Below are positions 1 to 8,005 of a stretch of DNA of 64,000 bases, one piece after another. The stretch is from assembly GCF_000009985.1 (NCBI RefSeq), contig NC_007626.1, positions 1 through 64,000 of the forward strand, read 5' to 3'. The position numbers and the translations under genes were made by a program. The stretch comes from Paramagnetospirillum magneticum AMB-1. Its GTDB lineage: Bacteria > Pseudomonadota > Alphaproteobacteria > Rhodospirillales > Magnetospirillaceae. Position 1 is the first letter of the stretch; every line of letters begins with the position of its first letter. The notes below the pieces were generated by a model, which had not been told where the DNA came from, did not search any database, and saw nothing but the letters and a program-made list of their open reading frames with translations.

Positions 1-10
1 TCTTCCTCCC

Positions 11-1336
11 ATGTCCGAGACCATCTATGCCCTTGCCAGTGCCGCCGGAAGGGCCGGAATCGCCGTCTGGCGGCTGTCGGGCGAGGGCAGTGGGACAGCG
101 CTGTCCGCCCTGACCGGCAAGCCCCTGCCCGAGCCGCGCCGGGCCCGGCGGGTCCGTTTGCGCGACGGGGCGGGGGAGGTGCTGGACGACGGGCTGGTCC
201 TGTGGTTCCCCGCACCCCATTCCTTTACCGGCGAGGATGTGGCCGAACTGCACCTGCATGGAGGACGGGCGGTCGCCGCCGCCCTGACGGCGAGGCTGGG
301 CGAGCTGGGCCTGCGTCCGGCCGAGCCGGGCGAATTCTCGCGCCGCGCCTTCCTCAACGGCAAGCTGGACCTGACCCGTGCCGAGGCCATCGCCGATCTG
401 GTGGATGCCGAGACCGCGGCCCAGCGGCGCCAGGCGCTGCGGCAACTGGACGGCGGTCTGGCCGGGCTGGTGGAAGGCTGGCGCTCGGCCCTGGTCCGTG
501 CCATGGCCCATCTGGAAGCGGTGATCGACTTCGCCGACGAGGACATTCCCGACACCCTGCTGGAGCAGTCGGTGGGGGAGGTGCGGTCTCTGCGCCGTGA
601 GATGGAGGTCCACCTGGACGAGCGGCGCAACGGCGAACGCCTGCGCGACGGCATCCACATCACCATCCTGGGCGCGCCCAATGCCGGCAAGTCCAGTCTG
701 CTCAACCGTCTGGCCGGGCGCGAGGCGGCCATCGTCTCGGCCCAGGCGGGAACCACGCGGGACGTGATCGAGGTGCATCTCGACCTCGGGGGCTGGCCGG
801 TGATCGTCGCCGATACCGCCGGGCTCCGGGACTCGGCGTGCGAGATCGAGAGCGAGGGGGTACGCCGGGCCGCGGACCGCGCCGCCAAGGCCGATCTCAG
901 GCTGTGTGTGTTCGACGGGACGCTCTATCCGAATCTGGACGCCGCCACGCTGGAAATGATAGACGACGCCACTCTGGTGGTGCTCAACAAGCGCGACCTG
1001 ATGACCGGGGAGACTCCGGCCAGCATCAACGGCCGCCCGGTCCTGACCCTGTCGGCCAAGGCGGGCGAGGGGGTCGACGATCTGGTCGCCGAACTGGCCA
1101 GGGTGGTGGAAAGCCGCTTCGCCATGGGGTCGGCGCCGGTCCTCACCCGGGAACGTCACCGGGTGGCGGTGGCCGAGGCGGTGGCGGCGCTCAGCCGGTT
1201 CGACCCCGGTCTGGGGATCGAGATGGCGGCCGAGGACCTGCGTCTCGCCGCCCGCTCCCTGGGGCGGATCACCGGGCGGGTGGATGTGGAGGAGATTTTG
1301 GACGTCATCTTCCACGAGTTCTGTATCGGCAAGTGA
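11..1336 (+). CDS. mnmE: tRNA uridine-5-carboxymethylaminomethyl(34) synthesis GTPase MnmE
   Basis: With MnmG this cytosolic GTPase makes the cmnm5 modification at wobble U34 of certain tRNAs. The 441-residue product has the full family layout: an N-terminal tetrahydrofolate-binding TrmE domain, a helical domain, and an inserted G domain with P-loop GAPNAGKS at residues 221-228 and DTAGLR at 268-273. The C-terminal signature FCIGK ends the protein, its cysteine being the conserved catalytic one. It starts ATG ten bases into the window, so its promoter is not visible. mnmG follows on the same strand, a standard alphaproteobacterial pairing with the parAB locus. Confidence 0.97.
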   Translation: MSETIYALASAAGRAGIAVWRLSGEGSGTALSALTGKPLPEPRRARRVRLRDGAGEVLDDGLVLWFPAPHSFTGEDVAELHLHGGRAVAAALTARLGELGLRPAEPGEFSRRAFLNGKLDLTRAEAIADLVDAETAAQRRQALRQLDGGLAGLVEGWRSALVRAMAHLEAVIDFADEDIPDTLLEQSVGEVRSLRREMEVHLDERRNGERLRDGIHITILGAPNAGKSSLLNRLAGREAAIVSAQAGTTRDVIEVHLDLGGWPVIVADTAGLRDSACEIESEGVRRAADRAAKADLRLCVFDGTLYPNLDAATLEMIDDATLVVLNKRDLMTGETPASINGRPVLTLSAKAGEGVDDLVAELARVVESRFAMGSAPVLTRERHRVAVAEAVAALSRFDPGLGIEMAAEDLRLAARSLGRITGRVDVEEILDVIFHEFCIGK

Positions 1337-1373
1337 GCCCGGCGCCGGCGCTTGAGGCTAACTAAATATGGTG

Positions 1374-1389
1374 TGTTTCACGTGAAACA
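1374..1389. other. parS: parS centromere site 1
   Basis: The perfect 16-bp palindrome TGTTTCACGTGAAACA is the consensus ParB-binding site known from Bacillus and alphaproteobacteria. It lies across the start region of mnmG, about 2.3 kb upstream of the parAB genes. Two identical copies follow at 3280 and 3352. ParB loads here and spreads, and ParA moves the complex during chromosome segregation. Confidence 0.93.
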
Positions 1390-3265
1390 AACAAGCTCTT
1401 GCGATGTGGTGGTGATCGGGGCGGGACATGCCGGGTGCGAGGCCGCCGCCGCCGCCGCCCGATTCGGTGCCCGCACGGTGCTGCTCACCCAGCGCCTGGA
1501 AACCATCGGTGAGATGTCGTGCAATCCGGCCATCGGCGGGCTGGCCAAGGGTCAGCTGGTGCGCGAGATCGACGCCATGGATGGGCTGATGGGCCGGGTC
1601 ATCGACCGGGCCGGCATTCAGTTCCGCATCCTCAACCGCAGCAAGGGAGCGGCGGTGCAGGGACCCCGTGCCCAGGCCGACCGCAAGCTTTATCGTCTGG
1701 CCATGCGGGCCGCGCTGGACGAGACGGAAAACCTCTCCTTGCTGGAAGGTTCGGCCGAGGATCTGGTGATCACGGACGGGCGGGTTGCCGGGGTGGTGTT
1801 GGCCGACGGTTCGACCATCGCCTGCGGGGCGGTGGTCATCACCACCGGCACCTTCCTGCGCGGCTTGATCCATCTGGGGGAGAAGACCTGGCCGGCGGGA
1901 CGGGTGGGCGACGCGCCGTCCCTGGGGCTGTCCCTGGCGCTGGAGCGGGCGGGGCTTCCCCTGGGCCGTCTCAAGACCGGCACCCCGGCCCGGCTCGATG
2001 GCCGCACCATCCATTGGGACTCCCTGGACCGCCAGGAGGGCGACGATCCGCCGGTGCCGTTCTCCTACCTGACGGAGCGGATCACCACGCCGCAGGTGGC
2101 CTGCGGCATCACCGCCACCACGCCCGAGACCCACGCCATCATCCGTGCCAACCTGGAACGGGCCCCCATGTATTCGGGCCAGATCCAGAGCACCGGCCCG
2201 CGCTATTGCCCCAGCATCGAGGACAAGGTGGTGCGCTTTGCCGACCGCGAGCGGCACCAGATCTTCCTGGAGCCCGAGGGGCTGGACGACCACACCGTCT
2301 ATCCCAACGGCATCTCCACCTCGCTGCCCGAGGACGTGCAGCTGGCCATGATCGCCACCATCCCCGGCCTGGAGCAGTGTCGGGTGATCCGTCCCGGCTA
2401 TGCCATCGAATATGATTTCGTCGATCCCCGGGCGCTGCACCGCTCGCTGGAGACGAAGGGAGTGGGTGGTCTGTTCCTGGCGGGGCAGATCAATGGCACC
2501 ACCGGTTATGAGGAGGCGGCGGGCCAGGGCCTGATGGCCGGGCTCAACGCGGCGCGGCGCTGTGCCGGCTCGGCACCGCTGGTGCTGGACCGCGCCGACG
2601 CCTATCTGGGCGTGATGATCGACGATCTGGTCAGCCTGGGAACCTCCGAGCCCTATCGCATGTTCACCTCGCGGGCCGAGTACCGGCTGCTGTTGCGGGC
2701 CGACAATGCCGACAGCCGCCTGACCCCCAAGGGACGGGAGGCGGGTTGCGTCGACTCGGAGCGCTGGGCCGCCTTCATGGTCAAGGCCGCGGGGCTGGAG
2801 CGGGGCAGGGCGCTGCTGCAATCCCTGAAGGGCTCGCCCGACTGGCTCCGCCGCCAGGGGCTGGAGATCAACCGTGACGGCGTGGTGCGGTCGGCCTGGG
2901 ACCTGCTGGCCTATCCCGAGCTTGGGCTTCAGGCCCTGGCGGCGGTGTGGCCCGAGCTGGACAGCCTATCCGGGGCGGTGGCCGAGCAGCTGGAGATCGA
3001 AGGCCGCTATGCCGGTTATCTCGACCGTCAGGAAGCCGATATCCGCGCCTATCGTCGGGAGGAGGGGTTGGCCCTGTCGGCCGATCTGGATTACGACGCC
3101 ATCGGGTCGCTGTCCAACGAGGTGCGGCAGAAGCTCAAGGCGGCACGGCCCGAGACCCTGGCGGCGGCGGCGCGCATCCCCGGGGTGACCCCGGCGGCGG
3201 TGACGGCGCTGCTGGGGCACGTCAAGAAGATGGTGCTGGACTGGGCCGAGGGGCCGGTGCCGTGA
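1382..3265 (+). CDS. mnmG: tRNA uridine-5-carboxymethylaminomethyl(34) synthesis enzyme MnmG
   Basis: This is the FAD/NADH-binding partner of MnmE in wobble-uridine modification. The dinucleotide-binding motif VVIGAGHAGCEAA is near the N-terminus, and the MnmG signatures CNPAIGG and GQINGTTGYEEAAGQG are present, with a helical C-terminal MnmE-binding region. Starting at GTG 1382 gives 627 residues, close to the usual 620-630. In-frame TTG 1352 and GTG 1373 would extend it by 10 and 3 codons, and none of the three has a clear Shine-Dalgarno sequence. The chosen GTG lies inside parS site 1, so the N-terminal codons are constrained by the centromere. The start is uncertain; the function is not. 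Confidence 0.95.
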   Translation: MKQTSSCDVVVIGAGHAGCEAAAAAARFGARTVLLTQRLETIGEMSCNPAIGGLAKGQLVREIDAMDGLMGRVIDRAGIQFRILNRSKGAAVQGPRAQADRKLYRLAMRAALDETENLSLLEGSAEDLVITDGRVAGVVLADGSTIACGAVVITTGTFLRGLIHLGEKTWPAGRVGDAPSLGLSLALERAGLPLGRLKTGTPARLDGRTIHWDSLDRQEGDDPPVPFSYLTERITTPQVACGITATTPETHAIIRANLERAPMYSGQIQSTGPRYCPSIEDKVVRFADRERHQIFLEPEGLDDHTVYPNGISTSLPEDVQLAMIATIPGLEQCRVIRPGYAIEYDFVDPRALHRSLETKGVGGLFLAGQINGTTGYEEAAGQGLMAGLNAARRCAGSAPLVLDRADAYLGVMIDDLVSLGTSEPYRMFTSRAEYRLLLRADNADSRLTPKGREAGCVDSERWAAFMVKAAGLERGRALLQSLKGSPDWLRRQGLEINRDGVVRSAWDLLAYPELGLQALAAVWPELDSLSGAVAEQLEIEGRYAGYLDRQEADIRAYRREEGLALSADLDYDAIGSLSNEVRQKLKAARPETLAAAARIPGVTPAAVTALLGHVKKMVLDWAEGPVP

Positions 3266-3279
3266 CCACCTATATTTTG

Positions 3280-3295
3280 TGTTTCACGTGAAACA
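3280..3295. other. parS: parS centromere site 2
   Basis: A second perfect TGTTTCACGTGAAACA lies in the 39-base gap between the mnmG stop and the rsmG start. It is identical to sites 1 and 3, with its centre 72 bp from that of site 3. This is the only intergenic copy of the three. Confidence 0.95.
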
Positions 3296-3304
3296 CACTA
3301 CAGC

Positions 3305-3937
3305 ATGGGGAATCGGATTGTGGGTCCGGAAGAGCTGCTAACCAAATCTGGTGTTTCACGTGAAACACTCGAGCGCCTGCGCCTGTATGCCGATCTCCTG
3401 GTCAAATGGCAGGCCCGCATCAATCTGGTGGGCCCGGACACCGTGCCGGACTTATGGTCGCGGCACATGCTGGATTCCGTCCAGCTGTTCCCGTTGATCA
3501 AGGTGGGGGCCCGGCGGCTGGTGGATCTGGGCAGCGGCGCCGGCTTTCCCGGTCTGGTGCTGGCGGTAATGGGGGCGCCCGATGTCCATCTGGTGGAAAG
3601 CGATTCCCGCAAATGCGCCTTTCTGCGCGAGGTGGCCCGGGTCACCGAAACCCCGGTGACCGTGATCAACAAGCGCATCGAGCAGGTGGCGCCCCTGGGG
3701 GCCGATGTGGTGACGGCCCGCGCCCTGGCGCCGCTCGACCGTCTGCTCGGCTGGGCCTTTCCCCATCTGGCCGAAGGGGGCGAATGTCTGTTCCTGAAGG
3801 GTAGGGGGGCGGAAGACGAATTGACCGCAAGTGCGAAAGAATGGAATATCACGGCGAGCCGGGTGCCTTCGCTCACCGATCCCGGCGGTCTTGTCCTTCA
3901 TCTGCGTGAGGTATCCCGTGGCCGAGCCCAGCCGTAG
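3305..3937 (+). CDS. rsmG: 16S rRNA (guanine(527)-N7)-methyltransferase RsmG
   Basis: Methylates G527 of 16S rRNA using S-adenosylmethionine. The 210-residue protein has the SAM motif DLGSGAG at residues 74-80 and the family motifs RHMLDS, VESDSRKCAFL and TARALAPL. The codons for VSRET near the N-terminus (SGVSRETLERL) form parS site 3, so this peptide and the centromere are encoded by the same bases. The ATG at 3305 is 9 bases after parS site 2. Its 3' end overlaps the parA start by 20 bases, suggesting translational coupling. Confidence 0.96.
   Translation: MGNRIVGPEELLTKSGVSRETLERLRLYADLLVKWQARINLVGPDTVPDLWSRHMLDSVQLFPLIKVGARRLVDLGSGAGFPGLVLAVMGAPDVHLVESDSRKCAFLREVARVTETPVTVINKRIEQVAPLGADVVTARALAPLDRLLGWAFPHLAEGGECLFLKGRGAEDELTASAKEWNITASRVPSLTDPGGLVLHLREVSRGRAQP
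3352..3367. other. parS: parS centromere site 3, inside rsmG
   Basis: The third perfect TGTTTCACGTGAAACA is wholly inside the rsmG reading frame, where it is read as part of G-V-S-R-E-T. It is about 550 bp upstream of parA. Confidence 0.94.
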
Positions 3938-4715
3938 CAGCGCCCGAGTCATTGCCGTCGCCAACCAGAAGGGCGGGGTGGGCAAGACCACCACCGCCAT
4001 CAATCTGGCGACCGCCATGGCGGCGACCAAGAAGACGGTGCTGATCATCGATCTCGACCCCCAGGGCAATGCCAGCACCGGGCTGGGCATCGACCGGTCG
4101 GCGCGTGACGTCAATTCCTATCATGTGCTGATCGGCGAGGCGGCCCTGGCCGACGCGGTGCTGACCACCTCCATTCCCGGCCTGTCCCTGGTGCCGTCGG
4201 GCGTCGACCTGTCGGGCGCCGAGATCGAGCTGGTGGAATTCGAACGCCGCGAGCATCGGCTGAAGGAATCCCTGGCCGGGTCGCTGGGCGCCTATGACTA
4301 CGTGCTGATCGATTGCCCGCCGTCGCTGAACCTGCTGACCCTGAACGCCCTGGTGGCGGCCAATGCGGTGATGGTGCCGCTGCAATGCGAGTTCTTCGCC
4401 CTGGAAGGCGTCAGCCATCTGATCAAGACCATCGAGCGGGTGCGTCAGGCCTTCAATCCCCAGCTGGAATTGCAGGGCATCATTCTGACCATGTTCGACA
4501 AGCGCAACAACCTGTCCGATCAGGTGGCCGCCGATGTGCGCGACTATTTCGGCGACAAGGTCTACAAGACGGTGATTCCGCGCAATGTCCGGGTGTCCGA
4601 GGCTCCCAGCCATGGCAAGCCGGTGCTGCTCTACGATATGAAATGCACGGGGTCTGAGGCCTATATCAGTCTGGCCTCGGAAGTGTTGAAGCGCGAGCGG
4701 GAATTGAGGGCATAA
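3918..4715 (+). CDS. parA: Chromosome-partitioning ATPase ParA
   Basis: A Walker-type ATPase that binds nucleoid DNA and positions ParB-parS complexes. The 265-residue product has the deviant Walker A motif KGGVGKTT at residues 18-25, then LIIDLDPQGNAS and IDCPPSLN. GTG 3918 was chosen because GAGG lies about 6 bases upstream and the Walker lysine then sits near the N-terminus as usual. Longer in-frame extensions run inside rsmG. The gene overlaps rsmG and is followed 2 bases later by parB, so it is almost certainly co-transcribed with both. Confidence 0.96.
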   Translation: MAEPSRSSARVIAVANQKGGVGKTTTAINLATAMAATKKTVLIIDLDPQGNASTGLGIDRSARDVNSYHVLIGEAALADAVLTTSIPGLSLVPSGVDLSGAEIELVEFERREHRLKESLAGSLGAYDYVLIDCPPSLNLLTLNALVAANAVMVPLQCEFFALEGVSHLIKTIERVRQAFNPQLELQGIILTMFDKRNNLSDQVAADVRDYFGDKVYKTVIPRNVRVSEAPSHGKPVLLYDMKCTGSEAYISLASEVLKRERELRA

Positions 4716-4717
4716 AA

Positions 4718-5662
4718 TTGGCTGAAGAAAAGAAGAAGGGTCTGGGGCGCGGCCTGTCCGCCTTGCTGGGCGATCACGCGGCCTCGGCCATCGCGGCGGT
4801 GACCAGCGCGGCGGCGGCGGGGCCGGAAGGTCAGGCGGCCATCAAGGGCCTGCGCACCATGCCGCTGGAACATCTCCAGCCGGGTAAGTTCCAGCCGCGC
4901 CGGACCTTCGACGAGGACCGTATCGCCGATCTGGTGGAATCGGTGCGGGAAAAGGGCATCCTGCAGCCGCTGCTGGTGCGCCCGCTGCCGGGCAATCCCG
5001 CGCGTTTCGAGATCATCGCCGGCGAGCGTCGCTGGCGGGCGGCCCAGGGCGCCAAGCTGCACGAGGTTCCGGTCATCGTCCGCGAGCTCTCGGACCGCGA
5101 GGCCCTGGAAGTGGCCCTGGTCGAGAACCTGCAGCGCCAGGATCTGTCGCCCCTGGAAGAGGCCGACGGCTATCGCCGCCTGATGGACGAGTTCTCCCAC
5201 ACCCAGGAGGAACTGGCCAAGGCGGTGGGCAAGTCGCGCTCGCACGTGGCCAACATGATCCGCCTGCTGGCGCTGCCCGACCCGGTGAAGGGCATGCTGG
5301 AAAAGGGCGAACTGACGGCGGGGCACGCCCGCGCCCTGCTGACCGCGGCCGACCCGCTGCGGCTGGCCCGCGACGTGGTGTCGAGGGCGCTCAACGTGCG
5401 CCAGACGGAAAAGCTGGTCAACGACGAGGGCAAGGCCAAGCCCACCAGTGGCGGCCGTCCGGCCGGCGGCGGCAAGGACCCGGATATCGCGGCGCTGGAA
5501 CGCGACCTGACCTCGCAACTGGGCTGCAGGGTGGGCATCCGCTCTCTGGGCAAGGGGGGCGAACTGACCATTTCCTACGGCTCGCTGGAGCAGCTGGACG
5601 ATATCCTGGCGCGGCTGTCCCGTAATCCCGACCCGTCGGTGGAGGATCTGGACGCCGTCTGA
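4718..5662 (+). CDS. parB: Chromosome-partitioning protein ParB
   Basis: A CTP-dependent DNA clamp that loads at parS. The 314-residue protein has the N-terminal GLGRGLSALLG box contacting ParA, the CTP-binding GERRWRA motif at about 102-108, a helix-turn-helix around SRSHVANMIRLLALP that reads parS, and a C-terminal dimerisation region. It starts at TTG 4718, two bases after the parA stop, preceded by a GAGGG-like site. Its predicted targets are the three palindromes upstream at 1374, 3280 and 3352. Confidence 0.96.
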   Translation: MAEEKKKGLGRGLSALLGDHAASAIAAVTSAAAAGPEGQAAIKGLRTMPLEHLQPGKFQPRRTFDEDRIADLVESVREKGILQPLLVRPLPGNPARFEIIAGERRWRAAQGAKLHEVPVIVRELSDREALEVALVENLQRQDLSPLEEADGYRRLMDEFSHTQEELAKAVGKSRSHVANMIRLLALPDPVKGMLEKGELTAGHARALLTAADPLRLARDVVSRALNVRQTEKLVNDEGKAKPTSGGRPAGGGKDPDIAALERDLTSQLGCRVGIRSLGKGGELTISYGSLEQLDDILARLSRNPDPSVEDLDAV

Positions 5663-5761
5663 GCCGGCCGAATCTCCCCTCTATGAAGGACCCCTCCGCC
5701 TTTGTACAATAACGGCGGGCGGCCGGAAGAAACCGTGCCCGGACCGGGGGAGAGAGCAAGG

Positions 5762-6118
5762 ATGGCGAACACGGATGACAATGGATCGCTCGACGCGCTT
5801 CTGGCCAATCTGCCGGACAACGTGGTCGAGTCCTTCACCGCCGAACAGCGGGCGGCTCTGTGGAACGCCGCCAAGCCCATCAGCTGGCGCAAGCACCCCA
5901 TCAATATCCGCATCACCTTTCCCTTCTTCGGCGGGCGCCATTTCGTGACCATCGTCGGCGGCTATGAGCGCCGCTCGCTGGACCGCATCAACCGCGACCG
6001 CCACATGCATCCGCTGCGAACCGCCGGCAACGTGCTGTTCATGCTGGGGGTGGGCGGCGCTTTCTACCTCGCCGCCGTCGTCGGCATCTTCACCTTTTCC
6101 AACCTGATCGAGTTCTGA
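5762..6118 (+). CDS. Small membrane protein of unknown function
   Basis: A 118-residue protein I do not assign to a named family. The first half is hydrophilic, with an FFGGRHFVTIVGGYERR stretch. A single hydrophobic segment (NVLFMLGVGGAFYLAAVVG) near the C-terminus predicts one transmembrane helix, leaving most of the protein on one face of the inner membrane. The ATG at 5762 has AAGG just upstream. The stop codon directly abuts the ATG of the SEC-C gene, so the two are probably one transcript. Confidence 0.75.
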   Translation: MANTDDNGSLDALLANLPDNVVESFTAEQRAALWNAAKPISWRKHPINIRITFPFFGGRHFVTIVGGYERRSLDRINRDRHMHPLRTAGNVLFMLGVGGAFYLAAVVGIFTFSNLIEF

Positions 6119-6610
6119 ATGACCACCTGTCCCTGCGGCTCCGGCCAGTCCTACGATTCCTGCTGCGAACCCTTCATCACGGGCAAGGCGCTGCCGCCGA
6201 CCCCGGAAGCCCTGATGCGGTCGCGCTACAGCGCCTTCACCGTGGCGGCCATCGACTACCTGCACGACACCCTGGCTCCCGACGAGCGCGGCGATTTTCA
6301 CCGCGACGAGACGGAGAAATGGGCCAAGTCGTCCCAATGGCTGGGCCTGACCATCCACGGCACCTCCGGCGGGGGAGAGGGGGAGGACGAAGGCACCGTC
6401 GACTTCACCGCCCGCTTCCGCATGGACAACAAGAACGAGGCTCACCGCGAGCTGTCGTCCTTTCGCCGCGAAGGGGGCCGCTGGTACTACGTCGCAGGCC
6501 GTATCGGCGGCGCGCCGGTGGAACAGCGCCGCGTGGCGGTCAAGGCGGGCCGCAACGATCCCTGCCCCTGCGGCTCGGGCAAGAAGTTCAAGAAGTGCTG
6601 CGGCGCCTGA
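6119..6610 (+). CDS. YchJ-like SEC-C motif protein
   Basis: A 163-residue UPF0225/YchJ-type protein. It has one zinc-binding SEC-C-like motif at the N-terminus (CPCGSGQSYDSCC) and a canonical SEC-C at the C-terminus (DPCPCGSGKKFKKCC), with an NTF2-like middle domain containing the family string LMRSRYSAF. Zinc binding is expected from the Cys pattern. Cellular function is not established; SEC-C domains often mediate protein contacts, as in SecA. It starts immediately after the previous stop. Confidence 0.88.
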   Translation: MTTCPCGSGQSYDSCCEPFITGKALPPTPEALMRSRYSAFTVAAIDYLHDTLAPDERGDFHRDETEKWAKSSQWLGLTIHGTSGGGEGEDEGTVDFTARFRMDNKNEAHRELSSFRREGGRWYYVAGRIGGAPVEQRRVAVKAGRNDPCPCGSGKKFKKCCGA

Positions 6611-6800
6611 TTGCCGCTGCCACGGTGTACTGAGAGAGTGTCCCACCCCCGATATCCGCATCACGGATTTCGGGGGTAGTCGGGCGACCACTCGATATCG
6701 CCCGCCTGGGCCATTCCCTGCTTTTCGTCTTCCCGGAACGACGAAAGGCCGGGCTTGCGGCCCGGCCTGTCTCGTAACACTCTGATTTTACTGATCCGAT
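6611..6800. other. Intergenic stretch with a long hairpin
   Basis: Between the SEC-C gene and the tRNA. Positions 6645-6677 fold into a hairpin with about 13 base pairs, one T-T mismatch and a 5-base loop. It has no T-run on either strand, so it is not a typical intrinsic terminator. The rest shows only the tRNA terminator listed separately. Confidence 0.5.
6741..6768 (-). terminator. Intrinsic terminator of tRNA-Gly
   Basis: On the minus strand, 33 bases after the CCA end of the tRNA, a 9-bp GC-rich stem (AGGCCGGGC with its complement, 5-base loop) is followed by TTTCGT. It is well placed to end the monocistronic tRNA transcript. The T-run is short. Confidence 0.7.
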
Positions 6801-6875
6801 TGGAGCGGGCGAAGGGATTCGAACCCTCGACCCCAACCTTGGCAAGGTTGTGCTCTACCCCTGAGCTACGCCCGC
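6801..6875 (-). tRNA. tRNA-Gly (anticodon GCC)
   Basis: Read on the minus strand, the sequence forms a complete cloverleaf: acceptor stem GCGGGCG pairing with CGCCCGC, D-arm with GTAGCTCAGGGGTAGAGC, anticodon stem CAACC/GGTTG enclosing TTGCCAA with anticodon GCC, and a T-arm with GGTTCGAATCC. CCA is encoded, at 6801-6803. 75 bases including CCA. It decodes GGC and GGU. Confidence 0.97.
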
Positions 6876-7064
6876 TCTGTTCGGCGTGTTCGCTGCCGTT
6901 TCCAGCGGCGAGGCCCGGATAATACGAAAAGATTTGGCCGACGCAAGCACTTTTTCGCATGATTCTTCACAAGGCTCGCCGGGGTGGGGTTTGGGCTTGC
7001 CAGCGCGGCGGCAACGGTCCATCTATTGCGGGTCTAAACCGCCACCAGACGGACGGAAACAGCC

Positions 7065-7997
7065 ATGGACCTGATCTTCAATTCTGGAGCCCAAGGAGCT
7101 GCCGGAGCCGCCCAGAACGTTCCGGGCGACCTGATCAAGGACACCACCACCGCCACCTTCGTGGCCGACGTCATCGAGATGTCCCAGAAGGTGCCGGTGA
7201 TCGTCGATTTCTGGGCCACCTGGTGCGGTCCCTGCAAGACCTTGGGGCCGGCCCTGGAAAAGGTGGTGCGCGAGGCCAGGGGCGCGGTGCGCATGGTCAA
7301 GGTGGACGTGGACAAGAACCAGGATTTGGCGGCGCAGCTGCGCATCCAGTCCGTTCCCACCGTCTACGCCTTCAAGGGCGGCCGCCCGGTGGACGCCTTC
7401 ACCGGCGCCCAGCCGGAAAGCCAGTTGAAGGCCTTCGTCAAGAAGCTGATGTCCGGCTCCAATGCCGGGCCGACCATCGACGATTACATCGCCGAGGCCA
7501 AGCGGGTGCTGGAGGAAGGCGACCCCCAGACCGCCGCGACCATCTTCAATCAGATTTTGCAGGAAGCCCCCGACAACGCGTCGGCCATGGCCGGGCTGCT
7601 GCGCTGCCTGATCGCGGTGGGACAGACGGCGCAGGCGGAATCCATGCTGGGCCGTCTGGCGCCCGAGATCGCCCGTCACCCCGATATCACCGCCGTGGCC
7701 ACCGCCCTGGAACTGGCGCGCCATGCCGGCGGCGTGGGCGAGGCCGCTGAGCTGCGCCGCCGTCTGGCGGCCGATCCCGATGACCATCAGGCCCGCTACG
7801 ATCTGGCCCTGGCCTATTACGCCGCGGGCGAGGTGGAAACGGCGGTGGACGAGCTTCTGGACCTGTTCAAGCGCGACCGCGCCTGGAACGACGACGCGGC
7901 GCGTAAGCAGCTGGTCAAGATTTTCGAGGTGCTGGGCTTCTCCCATCCCCTGGCCAAGTCCGGCCGCGCCAGACTTTCCACCCTGCTGTTCTCGTAA
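7065..7997 (+). CDS. cnoX: CnoX/YbbN-type thioredoxin-TPR co-chaperone
   Basis: The 310-residue protein has an N-terminal thioredoxin fold with a canonical WCGPC active site (cysteines 54 and 57) and a C-terminal TPR-like half with a repeated helical pattern. This is the YbbN/CnoX layout. In other bacteria such proteins bind unfolded clients and pass them to chaperonins; many homologues lack the CXXC redox pair, but here it is intact. Start ATG 7065. A Lon-N-domain gene follows 8 bases after the stop, suggesting a protein-quality operon. Confidence 0.9.
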   Translation: MDLIFNSGAQGAAGAAQNVPGDLIKDTTTATFVADVIEMSQKVPVIVDFWATWCGPCKTLGPALEKVVREARGAVRMVKVDVDKNQDLAAQLRIQSVPTVYAFKGGRPVDAFTGAQPESQLKAFVKKLMSGSNAGPTIDDYIAEAKRVLEEGDPQTAATIFNQILQEAPDNASAMAGLLRCLIAVGQTAQAESMLGRLAPEIARHPDITAVATALELARHAGGVGEAAELRRRLAADPDDHQARYDLALAYYAAGEVETAVDELLDLFKRDRAWNDDAARKQLVKIFEVLGFSHPLAKSGRARLSTLLFS

Positions 7998-8005
7998 GGC
8001 GGGCC

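Noticed and set aside
1352..1381. TTG 1352 as the mnmG start
   Set aside because: No ribosome-binding site and a longer N-terminus than usual; GTG 1382 gives the family length. Kept as an alternative in the mnmG entry.
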